Positions 15,208 through 23,210 of a DNA stretch of 28,908 nt are shown in pieces. The notes beneath the pieces are model-generated. The model did not search any database and had not been told where the DNA came from. It saw only the letters and a program-made list of their open reading frames with translations. The position numbers and the translations under genes were made by a program. Numbering within the stretch: position 1 is the first letter of the stretch; each line of letters begins with the position of its first letter. Source of the DNA: DATLMR01 sp035634255 (lineage in GTDB: Bacteria; Acidobacteriota; Blastocatellia; UBA7656); the NCBI GenBank assembly GCA_035634255.1, contig DASQDI010000092.1, positions 1 through 28,908 of the forward strand. The letters run 5' to 3'.

Positions 15208-16218
15208 ATGGCCCGCGATATGACTGATGGCCTGCTCAAAGATAAATTCGGAAGAACGATCCGGGACCTGCGAATTTCCGTGACCGACAGGTGTAACTTC
15301 CGCTGCTTCTACTGCATCCCGAACGAGGATGTCGTGTGGAAGCGCAGGAGCGAGCTGCTCTCTTACGAAGAGATAGTTCTGCTCGCGGAGGTCGGGGTCG
15401 GCCTCGGCATAGAGAAGCTCCGCGTCACGGGCGGCGAGCCGCTGGTCCGGCGTGACATCGAGACCCTGATCGAGAAGCTGGCCGCAATCTCCGGCGTGCG
15501 CGATGTCGCGCTCACGACTAACGGCGACGGGCTCAAAGACCGGGCCAAGCGCCTCAGGGACGCCGGGCTCGACCGCATCACGATCAGCTGCGACTCGCTG
15601 AAGCCCGAGACCTTCAAGCTCATAACCCGCCGCGACGCCCTGCGATCGGTCATCGAGGGGGTCGAAGGGGTTCTGGACGCGGGCTTCCCTCCCCCCAAGA
15701 TCAATTGCGTCGTCATCCGGGGGATGAACGACGACGAGGTGGCCGACTTCGCGGACTTCGCGCGGGAGACGGGCGTCTCCGTGCGCTTCATCGAATACAT
15801 GCCGCTCGACAACGGCCACAAGTGGGACCGGAGCCTCCTCGTCTCCGGGCGCGAGGTGCTCGACAGGGTCAGGGAGCGCCACGCCCTCGTGCCCGTCAAC
15901 AGGGACGCCCCGAGCGACACGGCCCTGCGGTACGTCTTCGCCGACGGCGCGCCGGGAGAGGTCGGCATCATCGCCCCGGTGACGATGCCCTTTTGCGGGG
16001 CGTGCTCGCGGCTGCGCCTGACGGCCGACGGGAACCTGCGAACCTGCCTCTTCTCGATAGACGAGTACAATCTGCGGGACAGGATCAGGCGCGGGGACTC
16101 GCGCGAAGAGCTCGCGCAGTTCATGATCGATTCGGTGCTATTGAAGGAAGAAGGCCACCGCATCAACCAGCCGGATTTCATCCAGCCGCCTCGCACCATG
16201 TCGTTCATCGGCGGTTGA
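15208..16218 (+). CDS. moaA: GTP 3',8-cyclase MoaA (molybdenum cofactor)
   Basis: Radical-SAM enzyme that converts GTP to 3',8-cyclo-GTP in the first step of molybdopterin synthesis. The 336-residue protein has the SAM-binding [4Fe-4S] motif C29xxxC33xxC36 (TDRCNFRCFYC), the GGEP segment in RVTGGEPLVR, and the C-terminal second cluster ligands C263xxC266 and C280 (FCGACSRLRL, LRTCLF). It ends with the conserved double glycine in MSFIGG, needed for activity in the family. ATG 15208 is preferred; ATG 15220 and an upstream TTG at 15154 are alternatives without clear ribosome-binding sites. MoaC is not in the window; the MobB-like protein and the MoeZ fusion could serve the same pathway. Confidence 0.94.
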   Translation: MARDMTDGLLKDKFGRTIRDLRISVTDRCNFRCFYCIPNEDVVWKRRSELLSYEEIVLLAEVGVGLGIEKLRVTGGEPLVRRDIETLIEKLAAISGVRDVALTTNGDGLKDRAKRLRDAGLDRITISCDSLKPETFKLITRRDALRSVIEGVEGVLDAGFPPPKINCVVIRGMNDDEVADFADFARETGVSVRFIEYMPLDNGHKWDRSLLVSGREVLDRVRERHALVPVNRDAPSDTALRYVFADGAPGEVGIIAPVTMPFCGACSRLRLTADGNLRTCLFSIDEYNLRDRIRRGDSREELAQFMIDSVLLKEEGHRINQPDFIQPPRTMSFIGG

Positions 16219-16221
16219 TTA

Positions 16222-16322
16222 GTTTCTTTTCGGGGGAGCTTCTGCCCGCGAGGCATAGGCTGAGAGTCCCTTACGGGAGACCCCTAGAACCTGATACGGA
16301 TAATACCGTCGAAGGGAGAGAA
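16222..16322 (+). promoter_or_regulatory. TPP riboswitch (THI element) upstream of thiC
   Basis: The conserved thiamin-pyrophosphate aptamer is visible: GGCTGAGA (16258-16265), AACCTGAT (16288-16295), GGATAATACC (16298-16307) and CGAAGGGA (16310-16317), in the right order and spacing. The outer stem can form between the TTTCTTTT-type run before it and GAGAGAAAG after it. About 80 bases remain before the thiC ATG; they contain a CCGGTCAGCCGG hairpin that could be the expression platform. It begins only four bases after the moaA stop codon. Confidence 0.95.
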
Positions 16323-16401
16323 AGAACCTGGAAGCCGTTACCCGGTCAGCCGGCAAACAGCATTCGATTTCTTTATCTTCCCTCGGCAACGAGGTGAAGC
16401 G

Positions 16402-18318
16402 ATGAGCGGTACGGACAACTCAGAAGACCACAACGCGAGCAACTTTCAATTCCAGAACTCACAAAGGATCTACGTCGAAGGCGGCAGGGCTGACATCCGG
16501 GTCCCCTTCCGTGAAATCCGCCTGAACGTGACCCGCGCCTCCAACGGCGCGATTGAGATGAACCCGCCCTTCCGCGCGTACGACACGAGCGGCCCGTGGG
16601 GCGACCCGCGCGTCGAGTGCAGCGTGCACGACGGGCTCCCCGCCGTGCGGCGCGAGTGGATCGTCTCGCGCGGGGACGTGGAAGAGTACGAGGGCCGCGA
16701 GGTGCTGCCGCAGGACGACGGCTACCTGACCGAGGGCGCGAAAGAGTACGCGCGCGGCAAAGACAAGGGGAGGCTCGACCCCTTCCCCGGCCTGCGGAGG
16801 ATGCCCCTCAGGGCCAAAGGCTCCGGGGCCGTCACGCAGATGTATTACGCGAAGCGCGGCATCATAACTCCGGAGATGGAGTTCATCGCCCTTAGGGAGA
16901 ACATGGGGCGCAAGGCGGCCATGGAGACTTCCGGGGCCGGCGACCGCGGCGCGCTCAACTTCCAGCACGCGGGCGAATCCTTCGGCGCGAGCGTCCCCAG
17001 GTTCGTGACCCCCGAATTCGTTCGCGACGAAGTGGCGCGCGGCCGCGCCATCATCCCCGCCAACATCAACCACCCGGAGTCGGAGCCGATGATCATCGGG
17101 CGCAACTTCCTGGTCAAGATCAACGCCAACATCGGGAATTCGGCGGTAGCATCTTCAATCGAGGAAGAGGTCGAGAAGATGAGGTGGGCCATCAAGTGGG
17201 GGGCCGACACCGTGATGGACCTCTCCACGGGCAAGAACATTCACGAGACGCGCGAGTGGATCATCCGGAACGCCCCCGTCCCCATCGGCACCGTCCCGAT
17301 ATACCAGGCGCTTGAGAAGGTGGGCGGCAAGGCCGAGGAGCTGACGTGGGAAGTCTACAGGGACACGCTCGTCGAGCAGGCTGAGCAGGGCGTCGATTAC
17401 TTCACGATCCACGCGGGGGTCCTGCTGCGCTACATACCGCTCACGGCGAAGCGGACGACGGGCATCGTCTCGCGGGGCGGGTCGATCATGGCCCGGTGGT
17501 GCCTCGCCCATCACGAAGAGAGCTTCCTTTACACGCGGTTCAGGGAGATTTGCGAGATCATGCGCGCGTACGACGTGTCGTTCAGCTTAGGCGACGGCCT
17601 GCGCCCCGGCTCCATCGCCGACGCCAACGACGAGGCGCAGTTCGCGGAGCTCGACACTCTGGGCGAGCTGACGAAGGTCGCGTGGGACATGGACTGTCAG
17701 GTTATGATCGAAGGGCCGGGCCACGTCCCCCTGCACCTGATAAAGGAGAACGTCGACCGGCAGCTTGCCGTCTGCCACGAGGCCCCTTTTTACACGCTCG
17801 GGCCCCTGGTGACCGACATCGCTCCGGGCTACGACCACATCACCTCGGCAATCGGCGCGGCGATGATCGGGTGGTTCGGAACGGCGATGCTCTGTTACGT
17901 CACCCCCAAAGAGCACCTCGGTCTGCCCGACCGCCAGGACGTGAAGGACGGGGTCATAGCTTATAAGATCGCGGCTCACGCGGCGGACCTTGCGAAGGGC
18001 CATCCGGGGGCGCAGCTTCAGGACAACGTGCTGTCGAAAGCGCGGTTCGAGTTCAGGTGGGAAGATCAGTTCAACCTCGCGCTCGACCCGGAGCTTGCCC
18101 GGCAGTTCCACGACGAGACGCTCCCGCAGGAGGGGGCGAAGGTCGCCCACTTCTGCTCCATGTGCGGGCCTCATTTCTGCTCGATGAAGATCACGCAGGA
18201 GGTGCGCGACTTCGCCGCGAAGCAGGAGATGGACGAGAAGGCGGCGCTCGAAGCGGGCATGCGCGAGAAATCCGAAGAGTTCAGGAAGGCGGGCGCGGAG
18301 ATTTACAGGAAGGCGTAA
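16402..18318 (+). CDS. thiC: Phosphomethylpyrimidine synthase ThiC
   Basis: Radical-SAM enzyme that rearranges aminoimidazole ribotide to hydroxymethylpyrimidine phosphate, the pyrimidine half of thiamin. The 638-residue length fits the long bacterial form. The C-terminal [4Fe-4S] motif C585xxC588xxxxC593 (FCSMCGPHFC) is intact. Other family segments include NFLVKINANIGNSAV, ADTVMDLSTGKNIHETREWI, DGLRPGS and MIEGPGHVPLH. The ATG at 16402 has a GAGGTGAAG site, and the TPP riboswitch directly upstream shows feedback control by thiamin pyrophosphate. No other thi genes are in the window. The MoeZ fusion could in principle also serve ThiS-type chemistry, but no link is seen. Confidence 0.97.
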   Translation: MSGTDNSEDHNASNFQFQNSQRIYVEGGRADIRVPFREIRLNVTRASNGAIEMNPPFRAYDTSGPWGDPRVECSVHDGLPAVRREWIVSRGDVEEYEGREVLPQDDGYLTEGAKEYARGKDKGRLDPFPGLRRMPLRAKGSGAVTQMYYAKRGIITPEMEFIALRENMGRKAAMETSGAGDRGALNFQHAGESFGASVPRFVTPEFVRDEVARGRAIIPANINHPESEPMIIGRNFLVKINANIGNSAVASSIEEEVEKMRWAIKWGADTVMDLSTGKNIHETREWIIRNAPVPIGTVPIYQALEKVGGKAEELTWEVYRDTLVEQAEQGVDYFTIHAGVLLRYIPLTAKRTTGIVSRGGSIMARWCLAHHEESFLYTRFREICEIMRAYDVSFSLGDGLRPGSIADANDEAQFAELDTLGELTKVAWDMDCQVMIEGPGHVPLHLIKENVDRQLAVCHEAPFYTLGPLVTDIAPGYDHITSAIGAAMIGWFGTAMLCYVTPKEHLGLPDRQDVKDGVIAYKIAAHAADLAKGHPGAQLQDNVLSKARFEFRWEDQFNLALDPELARQFHDETLPQEGAKVAHFCSMCGPHFCSMKITQEVRDFAAKQEMDEKAALEAGMREKSEEFRKAGAEIYRKA

Positions 18319-18375
18319 GTCGACCGGCCCCTCCGGGCTCAACACGGCAGAACTTATTGCGCGAGAATTTATGAC

Positions 18376-19323
18376 ATGAAGACTCCCAGGATCGTGTCGC
18401 TCATAGCCAGCTCGACCGAGATCGTCTGCGCCCTCGGGTTCGAGGGGCAGCTTGTCGGGAGGTCGCACGAGTGCGACTTCCCTCCTTCTGTGAAGCGCCT
18501 GCCGCAATGCACCAGCCCCAAGTTCGACACCGAAGGGTCGAGCAGCCAGATCGATCAGAGGGTCAAGGCCATCGTGCAGGATGCGCTCAGCGTCTACCGC
18601 GTCGATCCCGGCATCCTCGAAGAGCTTCAGCCGACTCATATCATCACTCAGTCCCAGTGCGAGGTCTGCGCGGTCAGCCTTAAAGATGTGGAAGAGGCCG
18701 TGTGCCGGATGACCAGTTCTCGGCCCATGATCGTCTCGCTCGAACCCGACGCGCTCGAAGACATCTGGGCCGACATCCGGCGCGTCGGCTCGGCGCTCGG
18801 GGCTTCGGACCGCTCGGAGATACTTGTGGCCGGTCTGAAGGAGCGCATGTCGGACATCGAAGCGAAGGCCGCGCGGGCGCCCGCGCGGCCCGGCGTCGCC
18901 TGCATCGAGTGGATCGAGCCGCTCATGGCCGCGGGGAACTGGATGCCGGAGCTTGTCGAGATGGCCGGCGGCACCAACCTCTTCGGAGAGGCGGGGAAAC
19001 ATTCGCCCTGGATGACCTGGGAAGAACTGGTGAATAAAGAGCCCGACTTAATCGTCGTCACGCCCTGCGGCTTCGACATTCCGAGGACCCTGCGGGAGAT
19101 GAATCTCCTGAGCGGGCGGCCCGAGTGGAGGTCGTTGAACGCTGTGCGGAACGGCCGCGTCTTCGTCGCCGACGGCAATCAATACTTCAACCGGCCCGGC
19201 CCCCGAGTCGTCGAGTCCCTCGAAATCATGTCGGAGATCATCCACCCCGAGCTTTTCAATTTCGGCCACGAGCAGGGAGGGTGGGTTAGATACGGATCGA
19301 GCCTCTCCGAAACAGGAGCCTGA
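18376..19323 (+). CDS. BtuF-like cobalamin/metal-chelate binding protein without signal peptide
   Basis: A 315-residue protein of the periplasmic-binding (BtuF/FhuD-type) fold: IVSLIASSTEIVCALG at the N-terminus, MIVSLEPDALEDIW mid-way, and the typical second lobe with ELVNKEPDLIVVTPCGFD, LNAVRNGRVFVADGNQYFNRPGPR. These proteins bind corrinoids or similar chelates, normally as the soluble partner of an ABC importer. Here the sequence starts directly with the first strand and has no signal peptide, and no permease or ATPase gene is adjacent, so it may be cytosolic. It has four Cys in the first 100 residues, including a CEVC pair (95, 98). It lies 57 bases after thiC and ends one base before the esterase gene, so it may share thiC's riboswitch control. 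Confidence 0.8.
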   Translation: MKTPRIVSLIASSTEIVCALGFEGQLVGRSHECDFPPSVKRLPQCTSPKFDTEGSSSQIDQRVKAIVQDALSVYRVDPGILEELQPTHIITQSQCEVCAVSLKDVEEAVCRMTSSRPMIVSLEPDALEDIWADIRRVGSALGASDRSEILVAGLKERMSDIEAKAARAPARPGVACIEWIEPLMAAGNWMPELVEMAGGTNLFGEAGKHSPWMTWEELVNKEPDLIVVTPCGFDIPRTLREMNLLSGRPEWRSLNAVRNGRVFVADGNQYFNRPGPRVVESLEIMSEIIHPELFNFGHEQGGWVRYGSSLSETGA

Positions 19324-19324
19324 G

Positions 19325-20191
19325 ATGAGACAAGCCTTCTCATTCTTCATCGCCTTTTCGACATTCTTCATCTCCTGCGCGGTGGTCTGGGCCAGAGAGC
19401 TCAACGAGCGGGAGCACACCCTGACCGGCGAGTTCCGCATGCACAGGGGATTTCATTCGAGATTCTTATCAAAAGATCGCGACATAATCGTCTACCTCCC
19501 GCCCGGCTACGAGACCGGCTCCGCGCGCTACCCCGTCCTCTACCTGCACGACGGCCAGAACCTCTTCGACGGCGCAACGTCTTACATCCCCGGCATGGAG
19601 TGGCGAGTGGACGAGACGGCGCAGGCGTTGATCGAGGGGGGAGACATAGAGCCTCTGATCATAGTCGGGATCTACAACACCGGGGAGCAGCGCGTCTTCG
19701 AGTACACGCAGACCAGAGACGCCCGCCACAAAGTCGGGGGCAAGGCCCGCCAGTATGGGCGGATGCTGGTCGAGGAGTTGAAGCCTTTCATAGATTCCGA
19801 ATACCGCACGCTCACGGGCCCTTCGGACACGGGGCTGGGGGGCTCGTCCCTCGGGGGGCTGGTTACGCTCTACCTCGGCCTGCGCTACCCTAAGGTGTTC
19901 GGCAAGCTGGCGGTCGTCTCGCCCTCGGTCTGGTGGGATCACAAGATAATAGTGAAGAACGTTCAGCAGGTCCGCCGCAAACCCGGCCTGAGAATCTGGC
20001 TCGACATGGGGACGAAAGAGGGGGCCTCCGCGACGAAAGACGCGGCCCTGCTTCGCGACGCCCTCGTGGGGAAAGGCTGGGTGCTCGGCTCCGACCTGAA
20101 TTACTTCGAGGCGCAGGGGGCGGAGCATAACGAGAAGGCGTGGGGCGAGCGCGTCGGCATGATCCTGAAGTTTCTCTTCCCGAAGAGGTGA
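19325..20191 (+). CDS. Secreted alpha/beta-hydrolase esterase (Fes/IroE-like)
   Basis: A 288-residue esterase of the esterase-D/enterochelin esterase type. An N-terminal signal peptide (hydrophobic residues 5-22, AVVWA cleavage site) directs it to the periplasm or outside. The core shows VYLPPGYE, YPVLYLHDGQNLFDG (oxyanion and metal-like loop), the nucleophile Ser175 in GGSSLGG, then Asp227 (LDMGT) and His268 (GAEHNEKAW) as the probable triad. The family acts on carboxylic esters such as siderophores or acylated sugars; the substrate here is unknown. The start codon lies one base after the stop of the BtuF-like gene, so the two are translationally coupled. A functional pairing (chelate esterase plus chelate binder) is an inference only. 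Confidence 0.85.
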   Translation: MRQAFSFFIAFSTFFISCAVVWARELNEREHTLTGEFRMHRGFHSRFLSKDRDIIVYLPPGYETGSARYPVLYLHDGQNLFDGATSYIPGMEWRVDETAQALIEGGDIEPLIIVGIYNTGEQRVFEYTQTRDARHKVGGKARQYGRMLVEELKPFIDSEYRTLTGPSDTGLGGSSLGGLVTLYLGLRYPKVFGKLAVVSPSVWWDHKIIVKNVQQVRRKPGLRIWLDMGTKEGASATKDAALLRDALVGKGWVLGSDLNYFEAQGAEHNEKAWGERVGMILKFLFPKR

Positions 20192-20218
20192 CATTCACGG
20201 GCGGCAGGAGTAAGGCGG

Positions 20219-20617
20219 ATGGAAAGAAAAAATATATCGAGCGGAACGAAGTGGGAGCCGGTCGTGGGGTATTCGCGAGCGGTTCGCGTGGGCCCGACTG
20301 TGCACGTGTCGGGCACGACCGCGACCGACGCTTCGGGAGAGGTCGTCGGGGTGGGAGACGCGTACGCGCAGGCGGTCCAGACCCTCAGGAATATTCAGGC
20401 GGCGTTGCGGGCCGCGGGCTGCGACTTGAAGGACGTGGTCCGCACGAGGATTTACGTCACCGACATCGATAAGTGGCAGGAGGTCGCGAAGGCTCACGGC
20501 GAGTTCTTCGGAGAGATTCGCCCCGCGACCAGCATGGTCGAAGTGAGCCGGTTGATCATGCCCGAAATGCTGGTGGAGATCGAAGCCGAGGCGATAGCCT
20601 CAGACGCGGGAGCTTAG
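20219..20617 (+). CDS. RidA/YjgF-family protein
   Basis: A 132-residue protein of the RidA (YjgF/YER057c/UK114) family, trimeric cytosolic enzymes that hydrolyse reactive enamine/imine intermediates released by PLP enzymes. The key Arg101 is present in RPATSMVEVSRL, followed by the conserved LVEIEAEAIA strand. VHVSGTTATDASGEVVG and DVVRTRIYVTDID also fit. The N-terminus is slightly longer than in archetypal RidA, and this group (RutC/Rid-like) has diverse substrates. A GGCAGGAG site precedes the ATG at 20219. It is the last plus-strand gene of this block and its stop overlaps the convergent mtgA stop by three bases. Confidence 0.88.
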   Translation: MERKNISSGTKWEPVVGYSRAVRVGPTVHVSGTTATDASGEVVGVGDAYAQAVQTLRNIQAALRAAGCDLKDVVRTRIYVTDIDKWQEVAKAHGEFFGEIRPATSMVEVSRLIMPEMLVEIEAEAIASDAGA

Positions 20618-21369
20618 CTCAGGTCCCTCGGGATCACGACGTGGCGCATCAGCCTGACGATCAGATTCTTCCTGCGCTCGACGCGCCGCCTGTGCTTGTT
20701 GGGGTTGTAAGCGCCGCGCGGGTTCGGGATGATGGCCGAGAGGAAGGCCGCCTGCTCGGGGCTCAACGACGACGCGGAAGTGTTGAAGTAGTGTTGCGCG
20801 GCGGCCTCGGCCCCGTAAATGCCGTCGCCCCATTCGATGACGTTCAGGTAAAGCTCAAGGATTCGGCGCTTGCTCAGGATGTGCTCCATCTCCCACGTTA
20901 TGAGCGCCTCGTGCAACTTCCGCAGAGGGTTTTTCGAAGTTGACAGGAAGAGGTTCTTCGCAAGCTGCTGGCTGACGGTCGAAGCGCCCCTGTGAAATCG
21001 CTTCTCTTCCCAGTCTTTTTCGGCGGCCTTCTTTATCTCCTCCCAATCGAACCCCGAATGGTCGAAGAACCGCGAGTCTTCCCCGGCGAGGACCGCGCGC
21101 ACGAGGTTAGGCGATATGCGCGAATAGGGCACGGTCGACTGTTCGCGCTTCGCGGGCAGCCCGGCGGCCTCGGCCTCCGCCGCGCGCTGCTGCATCATCG
21201 CGCTGACTCCGGGGTTCACGCTCCTGTACCTTACTATGTGAATGACGATGATGGAGTGATAGATCATGGCCGCGACCAGCACGCCGACGACGATGATCTT
21301 AAGCCACCTTCGCCAGCCGGCCGGCCTGGCTTTGTATACTTTCGTCTCCTGCCTCACCACCTTCACCAT
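20614..21369 (-). CDS. mtgA: Monofunctional biosynthetic peptidoglycan transglycosylase MtgA
   Basis: Glycosyltransferase family 51 enzyme that polymerises lipid II glycan chains at the inner membrane. The 251-residue protein has a basic cytoplasmic N-terminus, one membrane helix (residues ~22-46), then the GT51 domain: catalytic Glu97 in AGEDSRFFDHSGFDW, motif 2 RGASTVSQQLAKNLFLS, and the later ILELYLNVIEWGDGIYGAEAAA and LSPEQAAFLSAIIPNP. There is no transpeptidase domain, which separates it from class A PBPs. It is convergent with the RidA gene: the two stop codons overlap at 20614-20617. Just before the ATG is TATAAT with no ribosome-binding site (see findings). Confidence 0.94.
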   Translation of the reverse strand: MVKVVRQETKVYKARPAGWRRWLKIIVVGVLVAAMIYHSIIVIHIVRYRSVNPGVSAMMQQRAAEAEAAGLPAKREQSTVPYSRISPNLVRAVLAGEDSRFFDHSGFDWEEIKKAAEKDWEEKRFHRGASTVSQQLAKNLFLSTSKNPLRKLHEALITWEMEHILSKRRILELYLNVIEWGDGIYGAEAAAQHYFNTSASSLSPEQAAFLSAIIPNPRGAYNPNKHRRRVERRKNLIVRLMRHVVIPRDLS

Positions 21370-21377
21370 CGCGGATG

Positions 21378-21383
21378 ATTATA
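21378..21383 (-). promoter_or_regulatory. Perfect -10 hexamer directly upstream of mtgA
   Basis: Minus-strand TATAAT ends eight bases before the mtgA ATG, with no recognisable -35 and no Shine-Dalgarno between them. If used, transcription would begin at or next to the start codon, giving a leaderless mRNA. Confidence 0.35.
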
Positions 21384-21419
21384 CTGGATCACGGGAAAAA
21401 AGGAGAAAGAGAGTGCGGC

Positions 21420-21661
21420 TCACAGCATCCTTAAATCGAGCAGAGACTCTCGCAGGTCGGCCACGGCGGTAGGATTGTGAGCGATCCCGTAGAGGTCGAG
21501 AATGAAGTCAAATTGTCCCAGCTTCCACTTGCAAGCGTCTGCCCTGATGGGTCGAACGCTACGCTCAAGACGGCATCTTTGTGCCCTTCGAGGTAGCGGA
21601 GCAGTTTCACGCCTCGCGGGGGTTGCTGCTCTTGTTGTTCATCCTGGTTCTTTTTCGGCAT
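21420..21661 (-). pseudogene. WD40-repeat protein remnant (internal deletion/frameshift)
   Basis: From the ATG at 21661 the frame encodes a Gln/Lys-rich start, then an unmistakable WD40 blade: LEGHKDAVLSVAFDPSG followed by TLASGSWDN (to about 21520). After that the frame turns into Ser/Thr/Pro-rich text and stops. In another frame of the same strand the same stretch reads as a plausible protein tail, KLGQFDFILDLYGIAHNP and onward to DLRMLstop at 21420. One blade cannot make a propeller, so the gene has lost most of its repeats and changed frame. It is probably decayed, though sequencing error at a single base could contribute. Confidence 0.55.
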
Positions 21662-21731
21662 TGCCGTGACCAATCCTTTTCGATTCAGGGACCGGAGTCG
21701 GAATGTTTTAGTGTCACTTCGCCTGCATTCG

Positions 21732-23162
21732 TCAGTTAGAAGTTTGCGAGCGCGTAATCTTCTGCCAGATGAAATATGCGGGGATTCCCATCAGGATGAT
21801 TCCGAAGACCAGTAATGCTCCGCTGAATTCGGCGGAGGGCTCGGCCCCGCTCAGCCTCGCCGCGAAGTAGCGGATGTCTTCGACGAGCGCGTTACCGAGC
21901 AGGAAGCATACGGCGAGGATAAACAGAGCGGGCGTCACAGGGTACCCGATGGTGCGATAGGGACGGGGTAGGTCCGGCCTCTTGCGGCGCAGGGCGTAGA
22001 CGGCGGCGATTCCCAGAGCATAAAAAGGCCAGATCGCCAGCACGAACGTATCAGTCAACCGCTCGAATGTCTGGAACATCACGAAGATGATTGCGAGCCC
22101 CGCCGCGAGCGAGATCGCCACGTAAGGGGTCTTGAATTTAGGGTGGACCGCCGCAATCTTCCTGAAGAACAGGCCATCATCGGCCATCGCGAAGAAGATT
22201 CGCGGGCCGGTCATCATCGAGCCGTTCAACGTCCCGAAGGCCGAGATCATCACCGCCATCGACGCGAGGGTGACTCCGGTGTTCCCGATGATTCTGTAAG
22301 CCGCATCCGCCGCTACCAGCTTCGAGCCCGCGATCTGGTTTATGTCGAGCAGGTGCAGGTAAGCGACATTCGCCAGAAGGTAGATCGTGATCACCACGAG
22401 CGTCCCGCCTATCAACACGATGGGCATGAATTTCTGCGGGTTCTTCACTTCCCCGCTCACGAAGGTCACGTCGGCCCACCCGTCGTAGACCCAGAGCAAC
22501 GAGATGAACGCGAGGCCGATCATCACGAACGACCCGGAGTCGCTTTGCGCCGCCACCTGCGCGGTGACCGGGGCCGGGTTATTCGCTCCGATCAGGAACG
22601 CCGCGAGCACGAGCGCCACCAACAGCAGGTACTTCGTCGCCGTCGTCACGTTCTGCACGAGCGAGCCGAGCCTGATACCTAACAGATTAAATACCGCCAC
22701 GACGAGTATCGCCCCCGCCGCCATGTAATGCACCGCGTCCGCGTTCTCGATCCCGAGCAGCCTCAGGAAATATTCCGCGAAGACCGTGGAGATGCCCCCA
22801 AGGGCCGACGCGCGGATCACGACAAGCTCGGACCACCCGAACAGGAACGCCGGGAGTTTCCCGAACCCTTCGCGCAGGAAGACGAAGACCCCGCCCGTGT
22901 GAGGCAACGCCCCCGATAGCTCCGCGTAGGTCAGAGCGCCGCAGAGCGTAAAGAACCCCCCGAGCGCCCAGAGCAGCAGGTATAGATTTTCGTCCGGGAC
23001 TTTCGCGGCGATGCCCGCGGGGGAGCGGAAGATGCCGGTGCCGATGGTCGAGCCGACCAGCACCGCCATTGCGCTGTACAGGCCGAGCCGCCTCGGCAGG
23101 GCCGTGTGATGCCCTTCCGTTTCGGGTGCCGCGTCTGGTGTCTTTGCAGTCCTGGTATCCAC
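21732..23162 (-). CDS. APC-family amino acid permease
   Basis: A 476-residue inner-membrane transporter of the amino acid-polyamine-organocation superfamily with about 12-13 hydrophobic helices. The first helix has the family's GSTIGTGIFRSPAGIA unwound segment that binds the amino group of the substrate; later helices include GWSELVVIRASALGG and FGTLNGSMMTGPRIFFAMADDGLF. This pattern is nearest to LAT/SteT-type exchangers, but substrate cannot be read from the sequence. The start is a GTG at 23162 with no evident ribosome-binding site; a promoter-like TATAAT lies 13 bases before it. It is 48 bases downstream of the DUF4149 gene and follows pepA, so a role in importing or exchanging amino acids is likely. 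Confidence 0.9.
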   Translation of the reverse strand: MDTRTAKTPDAAPETEGHHTALPRRLGLYSAMAVLVGSTIGTGIFRSPAGIAAKVPDENLYLLLWALGGFFTLCGALTYAELSGALPHTGGVFVFLREGFGKLPAFLFGWSELVVIRASALGGISTVFAEYFLRLLGIENADAVHYMAAGAILVVAVFNLLGIRLGSLVQNVTTATKYLLLVALVLAAFLIGANNPAPVTAQVAAQSDSGSFVMIGLAFISLLWVYDGWADVTFVSGEVKNPQKFMPIVLIGGTLVVITIYLLANVAYLHLLDINQIAGSKLVAADAAYRIIGNTGVTLASMAVMISAFGTLNGSMMTGPRIFFAMADDGLFFRKIAAVHPKFKTPYVAISLAAGLAIIFVMFQTFERLTDTFVLAIWPFYALGIAAVYALRRKRPDLPRPYRTIGYPVTPALFILAVCFLLGNALVEDIRYFAARLSGAEPSAEFSGALLVFGIILMGIPAYFIWQKITRSQTSN

Positions 23163-23175
23163 GCTTTGGAGGCAG

Positions 23176-23202
23176 ATTATAGGTCGCTTCGATTAACGTC
23201 AA
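23176..23202 (-). promoter_or_regulatory. Candidate promoter of the APC permease
   Basis: On the minus strand: TTGACG (23202-23197), 15 bases, TATAAT (23181-23176). Five of six and six of six matches; the spacer is two bases short of ideal. It lies in the 48-base gap after the DUF4149 gene, so the permease may be transcribed separately from pepA. The 5' leader would be only a few bases long. Confidence 0.45.
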
Positions 23203-23210
23203 GGCCGCGG

